From the NCBI GenBank assembly GCA_963576735.1, contig OY755182.1, positions 806,001 through 870,000 of the forward strand: a stretch of 64,000 nt of DNA, read 5' to 3'. Positions within the stretch are counted from its first letter, which is position 1; the number at the start of each line of letters is the position of its first letter. The notes below the pieces were generated by a model that was given only the letters and a program-made list of their open reading frames with translations, searched no databases and was not told where the DNA came from. This document shows, in pieces, positions 9,413 through 21,145 of the stretch. The position numbers and the translations under genes are program-made. The stretch comes from Bedellia somnulentella. Lineage: Eukaryota > Arthropoda > Insecta > Lepidoptera > Bedelliidae.

Positions 9413-9901
9413 TGTTACGTACCGGGTTCTTAATTTGATAAATACCAGTCACACTTTCGTGCAATAAGGTGTAATTATATTTATTGACCAATAACGCACT
9501 TTACACAACACAACAAACACTATCGATAATTAACTATCGATACTCGCACTAATTAACAACACTAATTTACTCCGTTATAGTAACACTGTCCACACCGTTA
9601 AGCTTATTCCCGTAATCCGTATATCACTGCACTGTCGTATTTAATTTCTTCGCTCTAGTATTTCGCTTGTTCTCGCTTTAGTTCTTCGCACTCGAATAAC
9701 TCCGTAGCACGCGTCGCTCTTTATATATGCCAATCTCAAATACGCGAATATTACAGAAAGTTCTAGTACCACATTCTCGAAAAGTCGATATTCGAGAAAC
9801 ATCTAGTAATTCCTTTTCTTACTTATTAAAATACTAGTAACGCCATCTGTTATCTAGTAGTGGCAAATCCTATCTCCTACTTGCGAACAGATGTCGTAAC
9901 A
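9413..9901 (-). repeat. 5' LTR (element orientation), 489 bp
   Basis: Same length and, by eye, the same sequence as 7428-7916. It is followed by the ATAC target duplicate at 9902-9905. Confidence 0.93.
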
Positions 9902-10077
9902 ATACCAATAAAACAATTATAAAAAAGGTCTGTAAAAGTGAAAGCCATTTGAAAACTTTCAAAAAAAAGTTACAAACTTGCAAATTCTTGAGATTATAAT
10001 CCATTCAAACTTTTTAACTTGTACCGTTTTGGGCTTTATTCTAGCACCTATTGTTAAATTGTTAGAATATTGCCGCG

Positions 10078-10312
10078 TAGTGCCGGCTTAGAATGTCGCT
10101 ACCCCTTTCTACCCACGGGTGTCGCAAGAGGCGACTAAGGGTATTGGGGCTTTTCATTGGATTTTTGGGCGATGCGAGACCCATCACCAAAAACCTTTAT
10201 TTTTACCATCTTTTCCCCACTCAACTTCCAAAAGTGGCTGAGTAATTTATAATTCCTTAGCTCTGGCTACCCCTTCTAGGGAAATATAGCCGTGAGTATA
10301 TGTATGTATGTT
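10078..10312 (+). repeat. SINE A copy
   Basis: Runs from TAGTGCCGGCTTAGAATG to the ATGTATGT tail. Shared with copy 2 at 46046-46286, so it predates the split of the copies. Confidence 0.85.
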
Positions 10313-10328
10313 AGAATATTATGTTTAA

Positions 10329-11431
10329 CTAGTGGATCGGCCCAGCTTCGCACGGATAGTGTAGTTTTAAAAATATCTGAGGTTTCTGCGATCACTGCTC
10401 AACCTTTGTGAAATTTAGCGCAACTTTTAGCACTCCTGACTCCTGAATAGTGTAGCTTTGTGATTGTGAAATCGCTTTTATGAACGGTTCAGTATCTCCG
10501 AAAATAAACCCTTGCAAACAAAGATCAGAGTTACAATCTTTGCATAAATTATACATATACTCACGGGCCGTGAGTCACGGCTATCTTTTGCCCGCGCAAC
10601 CTTTACACAAAAATAATCCTTATAGCATGATTCAGTATTCACGTGCGACGACAGGGCGCGATGGCTTATTTCATGTATAAGTTTGGTATTTCTAAAGATA
10701 TTTCTATTATTCTTTTTTTATTGAATAGGTAATAATGTAAACTTTTTTTAAAAAAGATGAATGAAAGCATTATAAACGTGAGGGTAAACAAACATAATCA
10801 CAATGCTCCGAACTGCTAAGCTATCAAAAGTTACACGTGTTATTGTGAGTCAACCATAAAAGATAGATATATGCTGTTGAAGGAAACACTACTTACAAAG
10901 TATAAAACAAACAAAAGATAGAAGAATTTCGCATTGGAAGCCATTGACACTGTAGCTCAATTGGCAGAGCGACGGGGGCGTATACCCGAGGTCGCGGGTT
11001 CGAACCCCGCCAGTGTCGAAAATTTTCTTTCCTTTATTTATCTTTTAGTTACTTTTAAACAATTTTATGTGGAATATTTAATCCATACATGATTTTTATG
11101 TAACTTTAACCATTAAGGCTGCACGAGCGACGGAAGCTTAAAAAATGGAGTTACTACTCCCATTTTCCCAAAATTCCCCTTCACTACACTGCTTAAAAGT
11201 ATACAATAACCTGCCCAGGAGTATAAAAAATAATTCTACCTAGTTTCATTAAAATCCGTGGAGTGTTTTTGTTTCCATAAGGAACATACAAACCGACAGA
11301 CAGACAGACAATAATTTTACTGATTGCATTTTTGGCATCAATATCGATCACTAATCACGCCTTGATGGTTATTTTGAAAATATATTTAATGTACAGAATT
11401 GACCTCTCTACAGATTTATTATAAGTATAAA
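10329..11431 (-). mobile_element. Helitron family 1 with nested SINE C
   Basis: The CTAG end is at 10329-10332 and the TC end near 11431 is mutated. A tRNA-like SINE C interrupts it at about 10880-11050 (tRNA-like part 10946-11017). Both copies of the duplication have this nest (46302-47390). Confidence 0.82.
10880..11050 (+). repeat. SINE C nested in Helitron
   Basis: tRNA-like head at 10946-11017 (GACACTG/CAGTGTC acceptor, compensated relative to other copies), then TTTTCTTTCCTTTATTTATC. Present at the same place in copy 2 (46856-47045). Confidence 0.75.
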
Positions 11432-11795
11432 TTATTATTTTGTTGTTTGTTTTAAGTTTCCTTTTAATGTAAGAATTTGTTATCTTTTGTTACTAAAACC
11501 TTGTTACTTCCAGTAGAAAGCCCAATTTAATTAAAAAGGGCTAATTTTAAAAGGGTTAATCTTATTCTATTTTACAATGCCTTTTGAAGTCATGTATAGA
11601 CAGCATCCCATATATTAATAGCGCTACTCCATCTCTTCCTGTTGGTTATATAGAAACTAACATTACCGTTAGTTATTTACATAACGTAACTTTTTAAATC
11701 ATTGTTTTTAATGTAGCTGTAGACCCATCACAAAAGATCTTTATTTTACTATCTTCTTACTCCCGAATTTCAAGTGTCTGATTCTGACTACCTAC

Positions 11796-12063
11796 ATACA
11801 TACATACATATACTCACGGTTATAAATCCCTTAACGGGGTAGCCAGAGCTTTGGAATGAGAAATTCCTCAGCCACTTTTTGAAGTTGATTGGGGAAAAGA
11901 TGGATAAAAGAATAATAAAGAAAGATAATAAATGTTTTTGGTGACGGGACTCCAACCACATCGCCCAAAAATCACTTAAAAAGCCTCTATACCCTTAGTC
12001 GCCTCTTACGATCACCCACGGGTAGAAATGGGGTAGTGTTATTCTAAGCCGACACTACACGGC
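11796..12063 (-). repeat. SINE A copy
   Basis: CATACATA tail, ATCCCTTAACGGGGTAGCC, and the GCCGACACTACA start. It has an internal AAAGAATAATAAAG insertion. Shared with 47750-48023. Confidence 0.85.
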
Positions 12064-12127
12064 GACCTCTTTTGGGATTTAAGTGTAGGTATTTATAAGC
12101 TTAGTGTTTTCTGTGCAGTTGAATTGT

Positions 12128-12290
12128 GCGGCTTAAAATAGCGCTACCCCATTTCTTCCCGTGGGTGGTCGTAAGAGGTACTCATCTCCAAAAAAATACC
12201 CAATATATTTTTTTGTAACGAAGTTTGGGCTATTCTTTAATTGGGATTTATAACCGTCATTTAATATGTATGTTTGTATATTTAATGGTT
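12128..12290 (+). repeat. SINE A, degenerate
   Basis: The first 60 bp match (AGCGCTACCCCATTTCTTCC), the middle is lost, and GATTTATAACCGTCA with ATGTATG marks the tail. Same state at 48085-48235. Confidence 0.65.
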
Positions 12291-12593
12291 ATTTGACCCC
12301 ATTTTCTATTATTCTTTATAAATCACTTAAAGTACAATTCAGTGTCTCACAACCGTCGCAATATACTTGAGAATCCCGGAACACATCTGTCGGTGTCCCG
12401 GGCAATCCCCTGACATATAGCCTATGCTTTGTGTCGACCTCTCACTGTTCTTGAAGCTTACTGAATTTAAACCGAAAGGTTTATTTTATATACAGATTTT
12501 AAGTACAAACTTTGTATGCTTATTGGTGAAATTTTTCACACATAACATATGCTCACACTTTTCGGTATTTTCAAATCACTAACAAATAAAAAA

Positions 12594-12975
12594 ACATAAC
12601 ATAATAACATAACATAACATAACATAAACGTTCACGCCGAATATCCCCGAAGGGGTTGGCAGAGATACTAATACTTCTGAACATCACGTGACTTTGTCAC
12701 CTGGTGTTCAGAGTACCCACGTTTCGCATGGACAGTGTACTCACGTGATAGGGGGCAGGCCTATCGCCGTTTTGTACGAATACCCTGTCACATGACTAAG
12801 TACAACTCAGCCATGTGGGTTTCCTCACGATGTTTTCCCTCACCGTTAACAACCATGATAAATTAACCACACATATGTCTTTAGAAAAGAAAAATTGGTG
12901 TAGGCCCGACCCAGGCTTTGAACACTAGTCGTTTGCACGATAACCGAGTGTTCTACCCACTGGGCTATCACGGTT
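12594..12975 (-). repeat. SINE B copy, copy 1 only
   Basis: Tail (TTATG)n at 12594-12627, a head with box A-like TAGCCCAGTGGGTAG and a box B-like motif at the high-coordinate end. Copy 2 lacks it and carries a SINE A (48551-48795) nearby. Confidence 0.88.
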
Positions 12976-13011
12976 GCATAAATAAACAAATGACTATAAT
13001 AATATAAAATA

Positions 13012-13240
13012 TAACTGCCTCCTTGGTCTCGCGGTTAAGCGCTTGGCTTCAAGTACGGAGGTCTCAGGTTCGATCCCCGGGGGTTGTAAACTTAAAAATT
13101 TAATTTGTAGGATTTCACCCCGTTTGGAAGGATATTGCAGGCTTGAATCACCTGATTATTTAGATGAAGATGATTCCGTGCTTCGAAGGGCACGTTAAAC
13201 CGTCGGTAACCGTAAATATGTATGTGTGTAATCAAATATA
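13012..13240 (+). repeat. tRNA-derived SINE E
   Basis: Head: CTCGCGGTTAAGCGCTTGGC (box A) and GGTTCGATCCCC (box B). The body has GATTCCGTGCTTCGAAGGGC and ACCGTCGGTAACCG, a core found in other arthropod SINEs and LINE tails. The tail is ATGTATGTGTG. Counterpart: 48843-49070. Confidence 0.82.
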
Positions 13241-13312
13241 AATCAAATGACTTTAAAATATCAGAAGAATTGGAATGGCACGCAATATAGAAGAACTTAA
13301 TTAAAAAAAGTG

Positions 13313-13470
13313 ATTTTGTGGCGATGTTGTTGGAGACCCGTCACCAAAAACATTTATTATTACCATCTTTTCCCAAATCAACTTCTAAAAGTGGCTGAGG
13401 AATTTCTCATTCCAAAGCTCTGGCTACCCCGTTAAGGGATTTATAGCCGTGAGCATATGTTTGTATGTTA
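13313..13470 (+). repeat. SINE A, 5' truncated
   Basis: From GATTTTGTGGCGATGTTG to TATAGCCGTGAGCATATG. Shared with 49150-49300. Confidence 0.8.
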
Positions 13471-13820
13471 ATTAAGAACTATAGCTTGACCTAGAGAAAA
13501 CTATATCAAGACAGTTTTTTTTTTACTTTTCGTAGCCTAATCTATATGAAAAAGAAAATAAAATTATACGAAATAAAAATCACAGCAACTTTTGCTCTCA
13601 AAACAACAAACTGTTATCAAAGCAGTTACTCATAAGTTGCCTCAAGCTAAGCTGCAGAGAGATTTAAGTGTTTCTGAGAAATTGTCAACTTTTGTCGTGA
13701 AGATATGTCTTGGAACTTTCTCAGTCAAGAATGTTGAAATAGAACGAACGAATAAACACAAATTTAAGGTACTTGGGGTTCGATTTGATATTATATGTCG
13801 CTTCTCAATGGCTGTGTAGT

Positions 13821-16160
13821 ATCAGAATCAGAATCAGAATTTATTTGCCACATGTTGTATGTACAATGGTGTTTTAAATTATATAGAGTATCAAACATGC
13901 GCCCTGCTAGGGCATTGCAACAACTTATCAATTTTTAAATACCTAATTAATTACTATTACATTATTAACAATTATTCACAATTTATATACAACATTAAAT
14001 TATTTATTAAATCACGATCAAGTTAAATTATTATTACATTTACACAAATTATACAGCATTAAATTATTTATTAATTGAGTTAAAACAATAGCACATTTAC
14101 AAACACAAATTAAATTTTATTAGATTATATAGAGTAGTTAATAAAAAAAAACAATTAAGGAGAATGCGTGAAAAACTCTTGCAAGTCATAAAACGTATTA
14201 GTAATGAGGAATTTTTTTAAATGGATTTTGAATTTAGGGAAAATGTCAATGCATTTTATTGTGGGTGGTAATTTGTTATATATCTTAACACACATGTTAT
14301 AGGGGCCCGACGCTATTAGCTCTAGACGTGTGTCTATCGCGGCGAGTCTCGTGCGCGGTCGGAGGTTTGCGGGCCGCTCTCGATTGCGGAACAGATGTTG
14401 GTTTTTCCGCACGAACAGTGAGCACTCAAGTATATAGATCGAAGTGAGCGTCAGAATTTTTAGGCTTTTAAAGTATGATCGGCAGCTGGTCTCTTGATCT
14501 ATATGTGCAAGTATTCTTACACATTTTTTTTGCAGGACAAAAATTCTATGTATGTATGTATCATATTGAAGCCTGGAGTGGGCATACGCATAATAAGCCT
14601 TCTTCGCCGTAGCTAGATCTGTATTTGTTTTAATTTCGTACAAGGCGTAGGTAAAACTAGATAACTTCTTACTTAAGTTACCGATCTGCTGTTTCCAGTT
14701 TAGGTTGCTATCTATGTCGATTCCTAACAGGCAATATGAGTCTACGCATTCAATTTTGATATTGTTAAAGGTGAAATCTATTTTTAATGGTGTTCTTTGG
14801 TACGGATGAAATTGAATCAATTTTGTTTTGTTGAAATTAAGAACTAGATTGTGATCTTCGAGCCAGTTTACAATGGTGTCAAATGTAGAGTTGAGTTGGT
14901 TGGTTAATGTGAGGCTATCACTGGTGGGAATAAGAACCGAGGTGTCGTCGGCGAAGAGGGTGCTGGAGTATTCAATTACTTTAGGGAGGTTATTTATATA
15001 CAACGAAAACAGCAAACATCCTATAGAGCTTCCTTGTGGAATGGATCTCAGTACGGCTACTGTGTCTGATTTGACTTTAGAAACTTCTCCCGATGAGAAG
15101 TTATAATGCTCGAATTCTACGTGTTGCGTGCGGTTTTCTAGATAGGATTCGAACCATTTTAAGGCCGTTCCTCGTACACCTATACCCGAAAGTTTCATAA
15201 GCATTATTTTGTACAGTACGCGATCATAAGCTTTGCTCAAGTCCAGCACAATGCCAACTGCATGCTTTTTCTCATTAATTGTGCCAAGAACATTATTAAT
15301 ATATTCAAATACAGCTGATGTTGTTGACCTGCTCTTTCTGAAACCGTACTGACTATCATCGAAAATTGAGAATTTTTCACAAAACGAATATAATCGGTTA
15401 TACATGGCAGTTTCAAATATTTTTGCAAATGAGGACAAGAGGGCAATCGGGCGATAGTTATCTGTATTCTTCTTCGATCCTTTTTTATGTAGTGGTCTAA
15501 TGATTGATTTTTTCAAGCGTTCGGGAAAACAGCCTTCTTTAAATGACTGATTAATGAGGAATGTTAATGGCTCTACAAGATATTGTGTACATTTTTTTAC
15601 TAAAGAAGTGGGGAGATTGTCAAAACCTGCGCTATTTTTGTTTTTTAACTTTTTAATTATTTTAAATATTTCTCTTTCGGTAACAGGATAAAGGTAAAAC
15701 GAGTTTTCAAGGGGCGATATTACTGACCGTCCAGATGGCATGGATTTGCATGAGCTTTCCCCTACTGAAATAAAATAATTGTTGAAAGTGTTAGCAATTT
15801 TTTGAGGTTCTGTAATAGTGTTATTGTTTTCCTGCAATTCAATATCAGTTTTACTAGTGCTACGTAGTTTGTTTGTTGTTTCTTTTACTATTTGCCAAAT
15901 GGTTTTTATAATGTTATTTGAGTTTGCCAATCTAGTTTTAAAGTCCAGCTTTCTGGCCTTTATGATGATATTTTTTAATATTTTTGCGTATTTTCTATAA
16001 TGTTCTTTTATTATTGTGCTTTTTGTTTGGGACTTCAGGATTCTGAGAAGTCTTTTGTGTTGGCATGATTTTTTTATGCCGAAAGATAACCATGTTTGGT
16101 TTCGTTGATTGTAAAGTTTACATTTAATTTTTGGTATGCACTGATCTAGTATATTTTTTA
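13821..16160 (-). mobile_element. CR1-type LINE, 5' truncated
   Basis: Copy 2 at about 50208 is the empty site, so the ends are clear: TAGT precedes at 13817-13820 and follows at 16161-16164. On the element strand the 3' end is ATTCTGATTCTGATTCTGAT, the short repeat tail typical of CR1-like LINEs. A 3' UTR (13821-14154) follows the RT frame. The endonuclease and ORF1 are absent through 5' truncation. Confidence 0.85.
14155..16160 (-). CDS. LINE reverse transcriptase, N-terminally truncated
   Basis: Reverse transcriptase part of a CR1-group LINE ORF2. The frame is open from the truncation point near 16160 to the stop at 14155, about 668 codons; an internal ATG at 15930 gives 591 residues (numbering below). 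RT blocks: DNYRPIALLSSFAKIFE (157-173), SQYGFRKSRSTT (193-204), GIVLDLSKAYDRV (226-238), SIPQGSSIG (296-304) and catalytic FADD at 326-329. The C-terminus ends FLITNTFYDLQEFFTHSP. The apurinic endonuclease that should precede the RT is absent, so the copy cannot move by itself. That no stop has appeared suggests a young insertion. Confidence 0.82.
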
Positions 16161-16265
16161 TAGTGTCAGCTTATTTCTACCTGTTAGTGTTCGTAAGAGG
16201 CAACTAAGGGTATTAGGGCTTTTTTAAGCGATGTGGTTGGAGACCCATCACCAACAACCTTTAAA
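16161..16265 (+). repeat. SINE A 5' fragment, LINE target
   Basis: TAGTGTCAGCTTATTTCTACC onward is SINE A. Its first bases lie left of the CR1 insertion (13811-13820) and it is uninterrupted at 50208-50310 in copy 2. Confidence 0.7.
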
Positions 16266-16447
16266 TTAAAATTTCCATACACAACTTCCAAGTAGGGAAA
16301 GTATTGTAGAATAAAGTATTATTTTTGATGGGTTTCACCACATCGACCCAAACTCTCTTAATAATATCCTCGTCACCTCTTAATATTAACAAACAAACCA
16401 AACATTAAGTAAAATAAACGCATAAATGTTCTCGGTTGCCTTATGTT

Positions 16448-16702
16448 TAGTAAAAATATACATACATATACTCACGGCTATAAATCCCTTAACGGAGTAG
16501 CCAGAGCTTTGGAATGAAAAATTCCTCAGCCACTTTTGGAAGTTGATTGGGGAAAAGATGGTAATAATAAATGTTTTTGGTGACGGGTCTCCAACCACAT
16601 CGCCCAAAAATCAATTAATAAGCCCCTATACCCTTAGTCGCCTCTTACGATCACCCACGGGTAGAAATGGGGTAGTGTTATTCTAAGCCGACACTACACG
16701 GC
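16448..16702 (-). repeat. SINE A copy, copy 1 only
   Basis: Full-length minus copy from ATACATACATATACTCACGG to GCCGACACTACACGG. The region is uninterrupted in copy 2 near 50465-50475. Confidence 0.85.
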
Positions 16703-17643
16703 CCAGCATAATACTCGTATTTCACTTTAATAATATTAAAAAAAACCTTGCAGCTTATTAGGAGACCCAGGCCAGCTTAAGTAGTATTGCAAATTTTAAT
16801 CCTTTCTTCGATAATAGTCAATAATGCAGTATTTTTTTTAATTTTTAAAAAACCCTATGACCAATAACCATATCATGACCCAAAAATTGGCTTAATAAAT
16901 GCGATTTAAGTTGCCCCATATGACTTGACATCTATGATATGTCGTCTCATCAAAGCTATTAAAATACATTATGTTTCTTTACCCTTTATTCCTGGCTGGC
17001 ACTTATAGTATGTATTATATGTATGCCTAAGTATAAATAATTTATTTTATTTGTTTATAATTTATTAACAACCTCTCTCTTGTGTTCATTCCAACACTTT
17101 AATTTAAAAACAAACAACATCTGCTTCCTAATTGCCTCATTAAAAAGTTTAGGCATAAAAATAAGACATATTTTTCAGAGCGGCTCCAGTCATTACACTT
17201 TTGATGTTTGGGTTCGCGCCAACAGATGGCGTTAATATAACCAAAGTTTTGGGACATGTAATTTGTTTTCCTGCTAAATATTTCAGTTGAATTTTAAGGT
17301 TAATTGGGATTCGAACTCCGACTCTTAGAACTTTTTTTATTTCTTTTAGATGTAAGCAGAGTTAAAGAATAGCAAAAGGTATCACGAACGTCTGGTAGAA
17401 ATATTTTCCCTCAACCTAAAGAAAGAAGAACTACGTAAAGAAGAGATAGCAGCTATATAAGAGCCACATTTACGACTACATAAATGGTGTTAAATAATGA
17501 CAAGTTTTTGGAGCCATGAGTTCCCAATTTATTATATGTACTATACTATCCCATCTCTTCTCGTGAGTTTTATACGCGACCTAGATTATGAAGTGATTAT
17601 ATGGAAATGGGTTGAAAACTCATCTCTAAATAATTTGAATCTT

Positions 17644-17984
17644 TTTGAGCATGAAAACCTTATATGGGGATTATTACCAATAAATAAAGGAAAGAAAAAA
17701 TTCGACACTGGCGGGGACCGAACCCGCGACCTTGGGTATACGCCCCCGTCGCTCTGTCAATAATTGACTACGGTGTCAATGGCTACCAGTGCGAAATGAA
17801 ATTGAAATTCTTCTATCCTTTGTTTCTTTTACACTTTTAAGTAGTGTTTGCGTTCCCTACCTCCGATTTTTTTACAAATTCGGAAGGCCACTTGTCTACC
17901 TTTTCAGATAGAATGCAAATGTTAAGACCGCCTAACTATCACATACTTTGAATCTTATTGTTCATGAAAACCTCATGTGGGGAT
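17644..17984 (-). repeat. SINE C, reverse copy with long leader
   Basis: tRNA-like block at 17704-17777 in minus orientation, carrying a CAATAATTG irregularity in the D-arm region. It is followed by the leader ACACTTTTAAGTAGTGTTTGC and CTTTTCAGATAGAATGC. The mariner sits at its end. Counterpart 51690-52030. Confidence 0.72.
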
Positions 17985-17986
17985 TA

Positions 17987-19218
17987 CGAGGGCGGGTCAA
18001 TAAGTCCGTGACTATTTGAATTTCTGACCTCTTTACTGAAACAGCAACACTGCTCCTGTGAACAGGAATCTTTCAGTTGACTCATGTCTAAATTTTAACT
18101 TGCTGCGTCAGTTAGTTTGTATTTGGCAGCTATTTTTATCAGACTACTCACAAATTTGAGGAGTAAATGGAAAAAAAATTATTTCGTGTGCTTATTAAGC
18201 ATTATTTCTTGCGAAAAAGCTTGCTAAATACTATGGGGACTCTGCACCATCGATTTCAATGGTAAAAAAGAGGTTTACTTAATTTCGTTGTGGCCGTACA
18301 AGCACTGAAGATGCCGAACGTCCTGGACGCCCAGTTGAGGTCTCTACACCTGAAACAATCGAAAAAATTCGATATGGTGTTGGCCGACCGAAGATTGAAA
18401 GTGCGAGAGATTGTGGAAGCCGTAGGGATCTCGCATGGCTCAGTGGTTTCAATTTTGAATGATCACTTCGGCATGAGAAAGCTTTCCGCGAGATGGGTGC
18501 CACGTTTGCTCACAGTCACAGGAAGGTTTGGCGTTGTTTAATCACAATGTGGAGGAGTTTTTGCGCCGTTTTGTAACCGTGGACGAAACATGGATCCATC
18601 ACAACACACTAGAGACCAAACAACAGTCAAAACAGTGGGTTTCTAAGGGTGAATCGGCGCCAAAGAAGGCCAAGGTGGGTTAGTCAGCCAATAAAGTTAT
18701 GGCGACTGTTTTTTGCGATGCACGCGGGATAATCCACATTGACTACCTACAAAAGGGACGAACAATCAATGGGTAATATTATGCCAACTTATTGGACTGA
18801 TTCAATGACGATTTGAAAAAAAACCGACCTCATTTGGCCAAGAAAAAAGTTCTTTTCCACCAAGACAATGCAAGGGTGCACACATGTGCAGTTGCCATGG
18901 CAAAAATCCATGAATTGGGCTATGAATTGCTCCCTCATCCGCCCTATTCTCCAGATTTGGCTCCGAGCGACTACTTCTTGTTCCCAAACCTGAAGAAATG
19001 GCTAGGTGGAAAAAGATTTGACTCCAATGATGAAGTCATCTCGCAAACAAAGGCCTATTTTGAGGACTTCGACAAATAAATTTTTTGGAAGGTATAAAAA
19101 AATTGGAGAAGCGTTGGGCAAAGTGTATAGAGCTCAAGGGAGACTACGTTGAAAAATAAAATAATTTTTTATCAAAAAATCTTATTCCAAAAGTCACGGA
19201 CTTATTGACCCGCCCTCG
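17987..19218 (+). mobile_element. mariner transposon
   Basis: 26-bp terminal inverted repeats (17987-18012 and 19193-19218) beginning CGAGGGCGGGTCAATAAGTC. It is preceded by TA and followed by TG; the copy 2 empty site (GGGGATTATTTCGAAAC, near 52032) shows the right TA has mutated to TG. It encodes one decayed transposase. Confidence 0.92.
18168..19079 (+). pseudogene. mariner transposase, frameshifted
   Basis: DD34D transposase remnant. The N-terminal DNA-binding part starts near ATGGAAAAAAAATTA (18168) and is scattered over several frames (18290-18541 is a shifted piece). The C-terminal piece 18813-19079 keeps HQDNARVHT and YSPDLAPSDYFLFPNLKKWL; 34 residues separate the two Asp, as in mariner. 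Several stops and frameshifts in 18540-18800 break the first catalytic part, so it is inactive. Confidence 0.85.
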
Positions 19219-19290
19219 TGTTTCGACACTGGCGGGGATCGAAAGTGGCGAAATTTTTCTTCCCTTTATTTATCCTTAATTTATTAGTAA
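19219..19290 (+). repeat. SINE C tail fragment
   Basis: TTTCGACACTGGCGGGGATC followed by a TTTATTTATCC tail. Without the mariner this joins 17984, as in copy 2 at 52033-52105. Confidence 0.6.
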
Positions 19291-19669
19291 TCGTCTCTAA
19301 ATATCCTTTATTTGTACATTTTCCCTCTCTGATTTTCTCAAATAGGTTGAGGCATTATCTAATACGAACCTCAAGTTACCCCTTGAAAGGCTGATAGCCG
19401 TGAGTGTAGGTAAATACAGTTATTTACTGCAAATTTGTGAAATCCTATGTTTATCCTCGTTTTTCCTTCGAGTTAACCACTTCCTTGGACGTGACGTGAC
19501 GCTCCTTCGCCGTGTTTGCACTGAAATTCTGGTTAACAACGGTAATATGGCCGTTTGTAGGGAATCATCTTTTTGGTGATTCATTGAGACCTATTTAATA
19601 AGCACTTCTCTAAAAACAATGAAATTAATGATTCGAGGACGTAATATTACAGAAATATTTCGAATATTG

Positions 19670-19760
19670 TTACTTATACTCGCACCCGTTGTTCCCATTA
19701 GGGTAGGCAGAGACTATAGATCATCACTGTTTAAGATCCTGACAAATCTCTTTTGCTCTT
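19670..19760 (-). repeat. LINE 3' tail fragment
   Basis: TACTCGCACCCGTTGTTCCC, GGGTAGGCAGAGACTATAG, TAAGATCCTGACAAATCTC: the 3' end shared with 32097-32353. Counterpart 52575-52650. Confidence 0.7.
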
Positions 19761-19896
19761 AAACAAAAGTTGCATTATTATCAATATGGTAAACATAAAT
19801 GGCAACAAACCTTATTCCTTTGATTTGAAATTGAAAGTGTCCCTCCTCCCAATTAGGCAAATTTCTTGCAGATCTTATTATGAATGAAATGAAATG

Positions 19897-20200
19897 AAAG
19901 CAACCGTGATAGATCAGTGGGTAGAACAAACCCCGGGTCGGGCAATTTGTCTTTTGTAAAGACATATATGCGTGCTTAATTTTGTCATGGCTGTTAACGG
20001 TGAGGGAAAACATCGTGAGGAAACCCACATGGCTAAGTTGTATTCAGTCATGTGACAGTGTATTCGTATAAAACGGCGATAGGCCTGCCCCCTATCACGT
20101 GAGTACACTGTCAAAGCCAAACGTGGGTACTCTCGTCACGTGATGTTAAGAAGTACATCTGCCAACCACTTCGGGGATATTCGGCGTGAACGTTTATGTT
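19897..20200 (+). repeat. SINE B, head deletion
   Basis: CAACCGTGATAGATCAGTGG, then an internal deletion relative to 52813-53168, through to TTCGGCGTGAACGTTTATG. Confidence 0.82.
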
Positions 20201-20639
20201 ATGTATTTTCTTATAAATAAAAAAACGATTTCTTTCATATAAACTAAAATTTAAATTGTATATTTCGTTTTCGCTTTAATTACAGTGAAGGTGACTTTTT
20301 TAGACCCCATCGTTTCTGATGTAAATGGAAGCAGCCTACACTGTGACGAGGTGTGTAAATATTGTGAGAAAGAAAACTCGGAATTCGTCGAATTTACGTG
20401 ATTTTTATAGCATTTTCCTAATGGCATAGAGATTAAAGGCGTTTGACATATTAATATATATTGGTTTGCCAAACAAATAGAAGTTTACGAATGAAACTTT
20501 AAATTTTCAAATGCAATGAAAGTTGTGTGACTATATTCTGTTTAATAACGCATAAATTCATATAGACGGAATGGGTTTTAGTACAGATTGTATATTTGTT
20601 GTATGTGTAACTAAAGTGTTTATTCGCTTGATGTTCGTT

Positions 20640-20741
20640 TGCTTAAGTATCGTTTTGTCTCATTCAGTTGTTAAGATTTCAATGCGACAGAACGATACTT
20701 AAGTTGTTCTCAGCTGGAATACTCAATTCAGAAATCGGGCG
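20640..20741. mobile_element. Fold-back MITE, partial
   Basis: Three quarters of the 138-bp palindromic element seen whole at 42481 and 44711, ending GAAATCGGGCG then TTA. Also partial at 53606-53707. Confidence 0.8.
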
Positions 20742-20744
20742 TTA

Positions 20745-20900
20745 GTCTTGGGTGTTATTCATATGTGTATTATTTAATATTACGAGTAGATATATCTTTG
20801 AGTAAGTATTAGTATCGCATAATACAAGTCTTAGCAAGTCTAGGACTAACTTGATCTGTGTATTATATGTCCGTGTATATTTATTATTTATTTATTTTTA
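20745..20900 (+). repeat. SINE D tail
   Basis: TATTCATATGTGTATTATTT ... ATAATACAAGTCTTAGCAAG ... TGATCTGTGTATTATATG, as in the SINE D body at 22130-22255. The head is missing. Confidence 0.65.
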
Positions 20901-20905
20901 CATAT

Positions 20906-21145
20906 ATACATACATATACTCACGGCTGTTATTCCCTAGAGGGGTAGCCCGAGCCAAGGAATTATAAATTCCTCAGCCACTTTTAGAAGTTGTGGGGAAA
21001 AGATTGTAAAATAAAGGTTTTTGGTGATGGGTCTCCAACCGCATCGCCCAAAAATCCAATAAAAAGCCCCAATACCCTTAGTCGCTTTTTACGACACCCG
21101 TGGATAGGAAGGGGTAGCGACATTCTAAGCCGGCACTACATTCAT
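20906..21145 (-). repeat. SINE A copy
   Basis: ATACATACATATACTCACGG to GCCGGCACTACA. Shared with 53907-54147. Confidence 0.87.

Larger units (their letters stand above)
7428..9901 (-). mobile_element. Ty3/gypsy-like LTR retrotransposon, pol-deleted
   Basis: A complete insertion with two 489-bp LTRs, a 1.5-kb internal region and the 4-bp target duplication ATAC at 7424-7427 and 9902-9905. The copy 2 empty site reads AAAAATGCCAATAAAAC near 45865. The single ORF joins Gag to the C-terminal part of integrase. Protease, reverse transcriptase, RNase H and the integrase core are missing. I see no difference between the LTRs, so the insertion is recent and must have used enzymes supplied in trans. 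Confidence 0.92.

Noticed and set aside
12594..13240. CRISPR-like array
   Set aside because: The repeated blocks are dispersed SINEs with tails and target duplications, not regular repeats with spacers.
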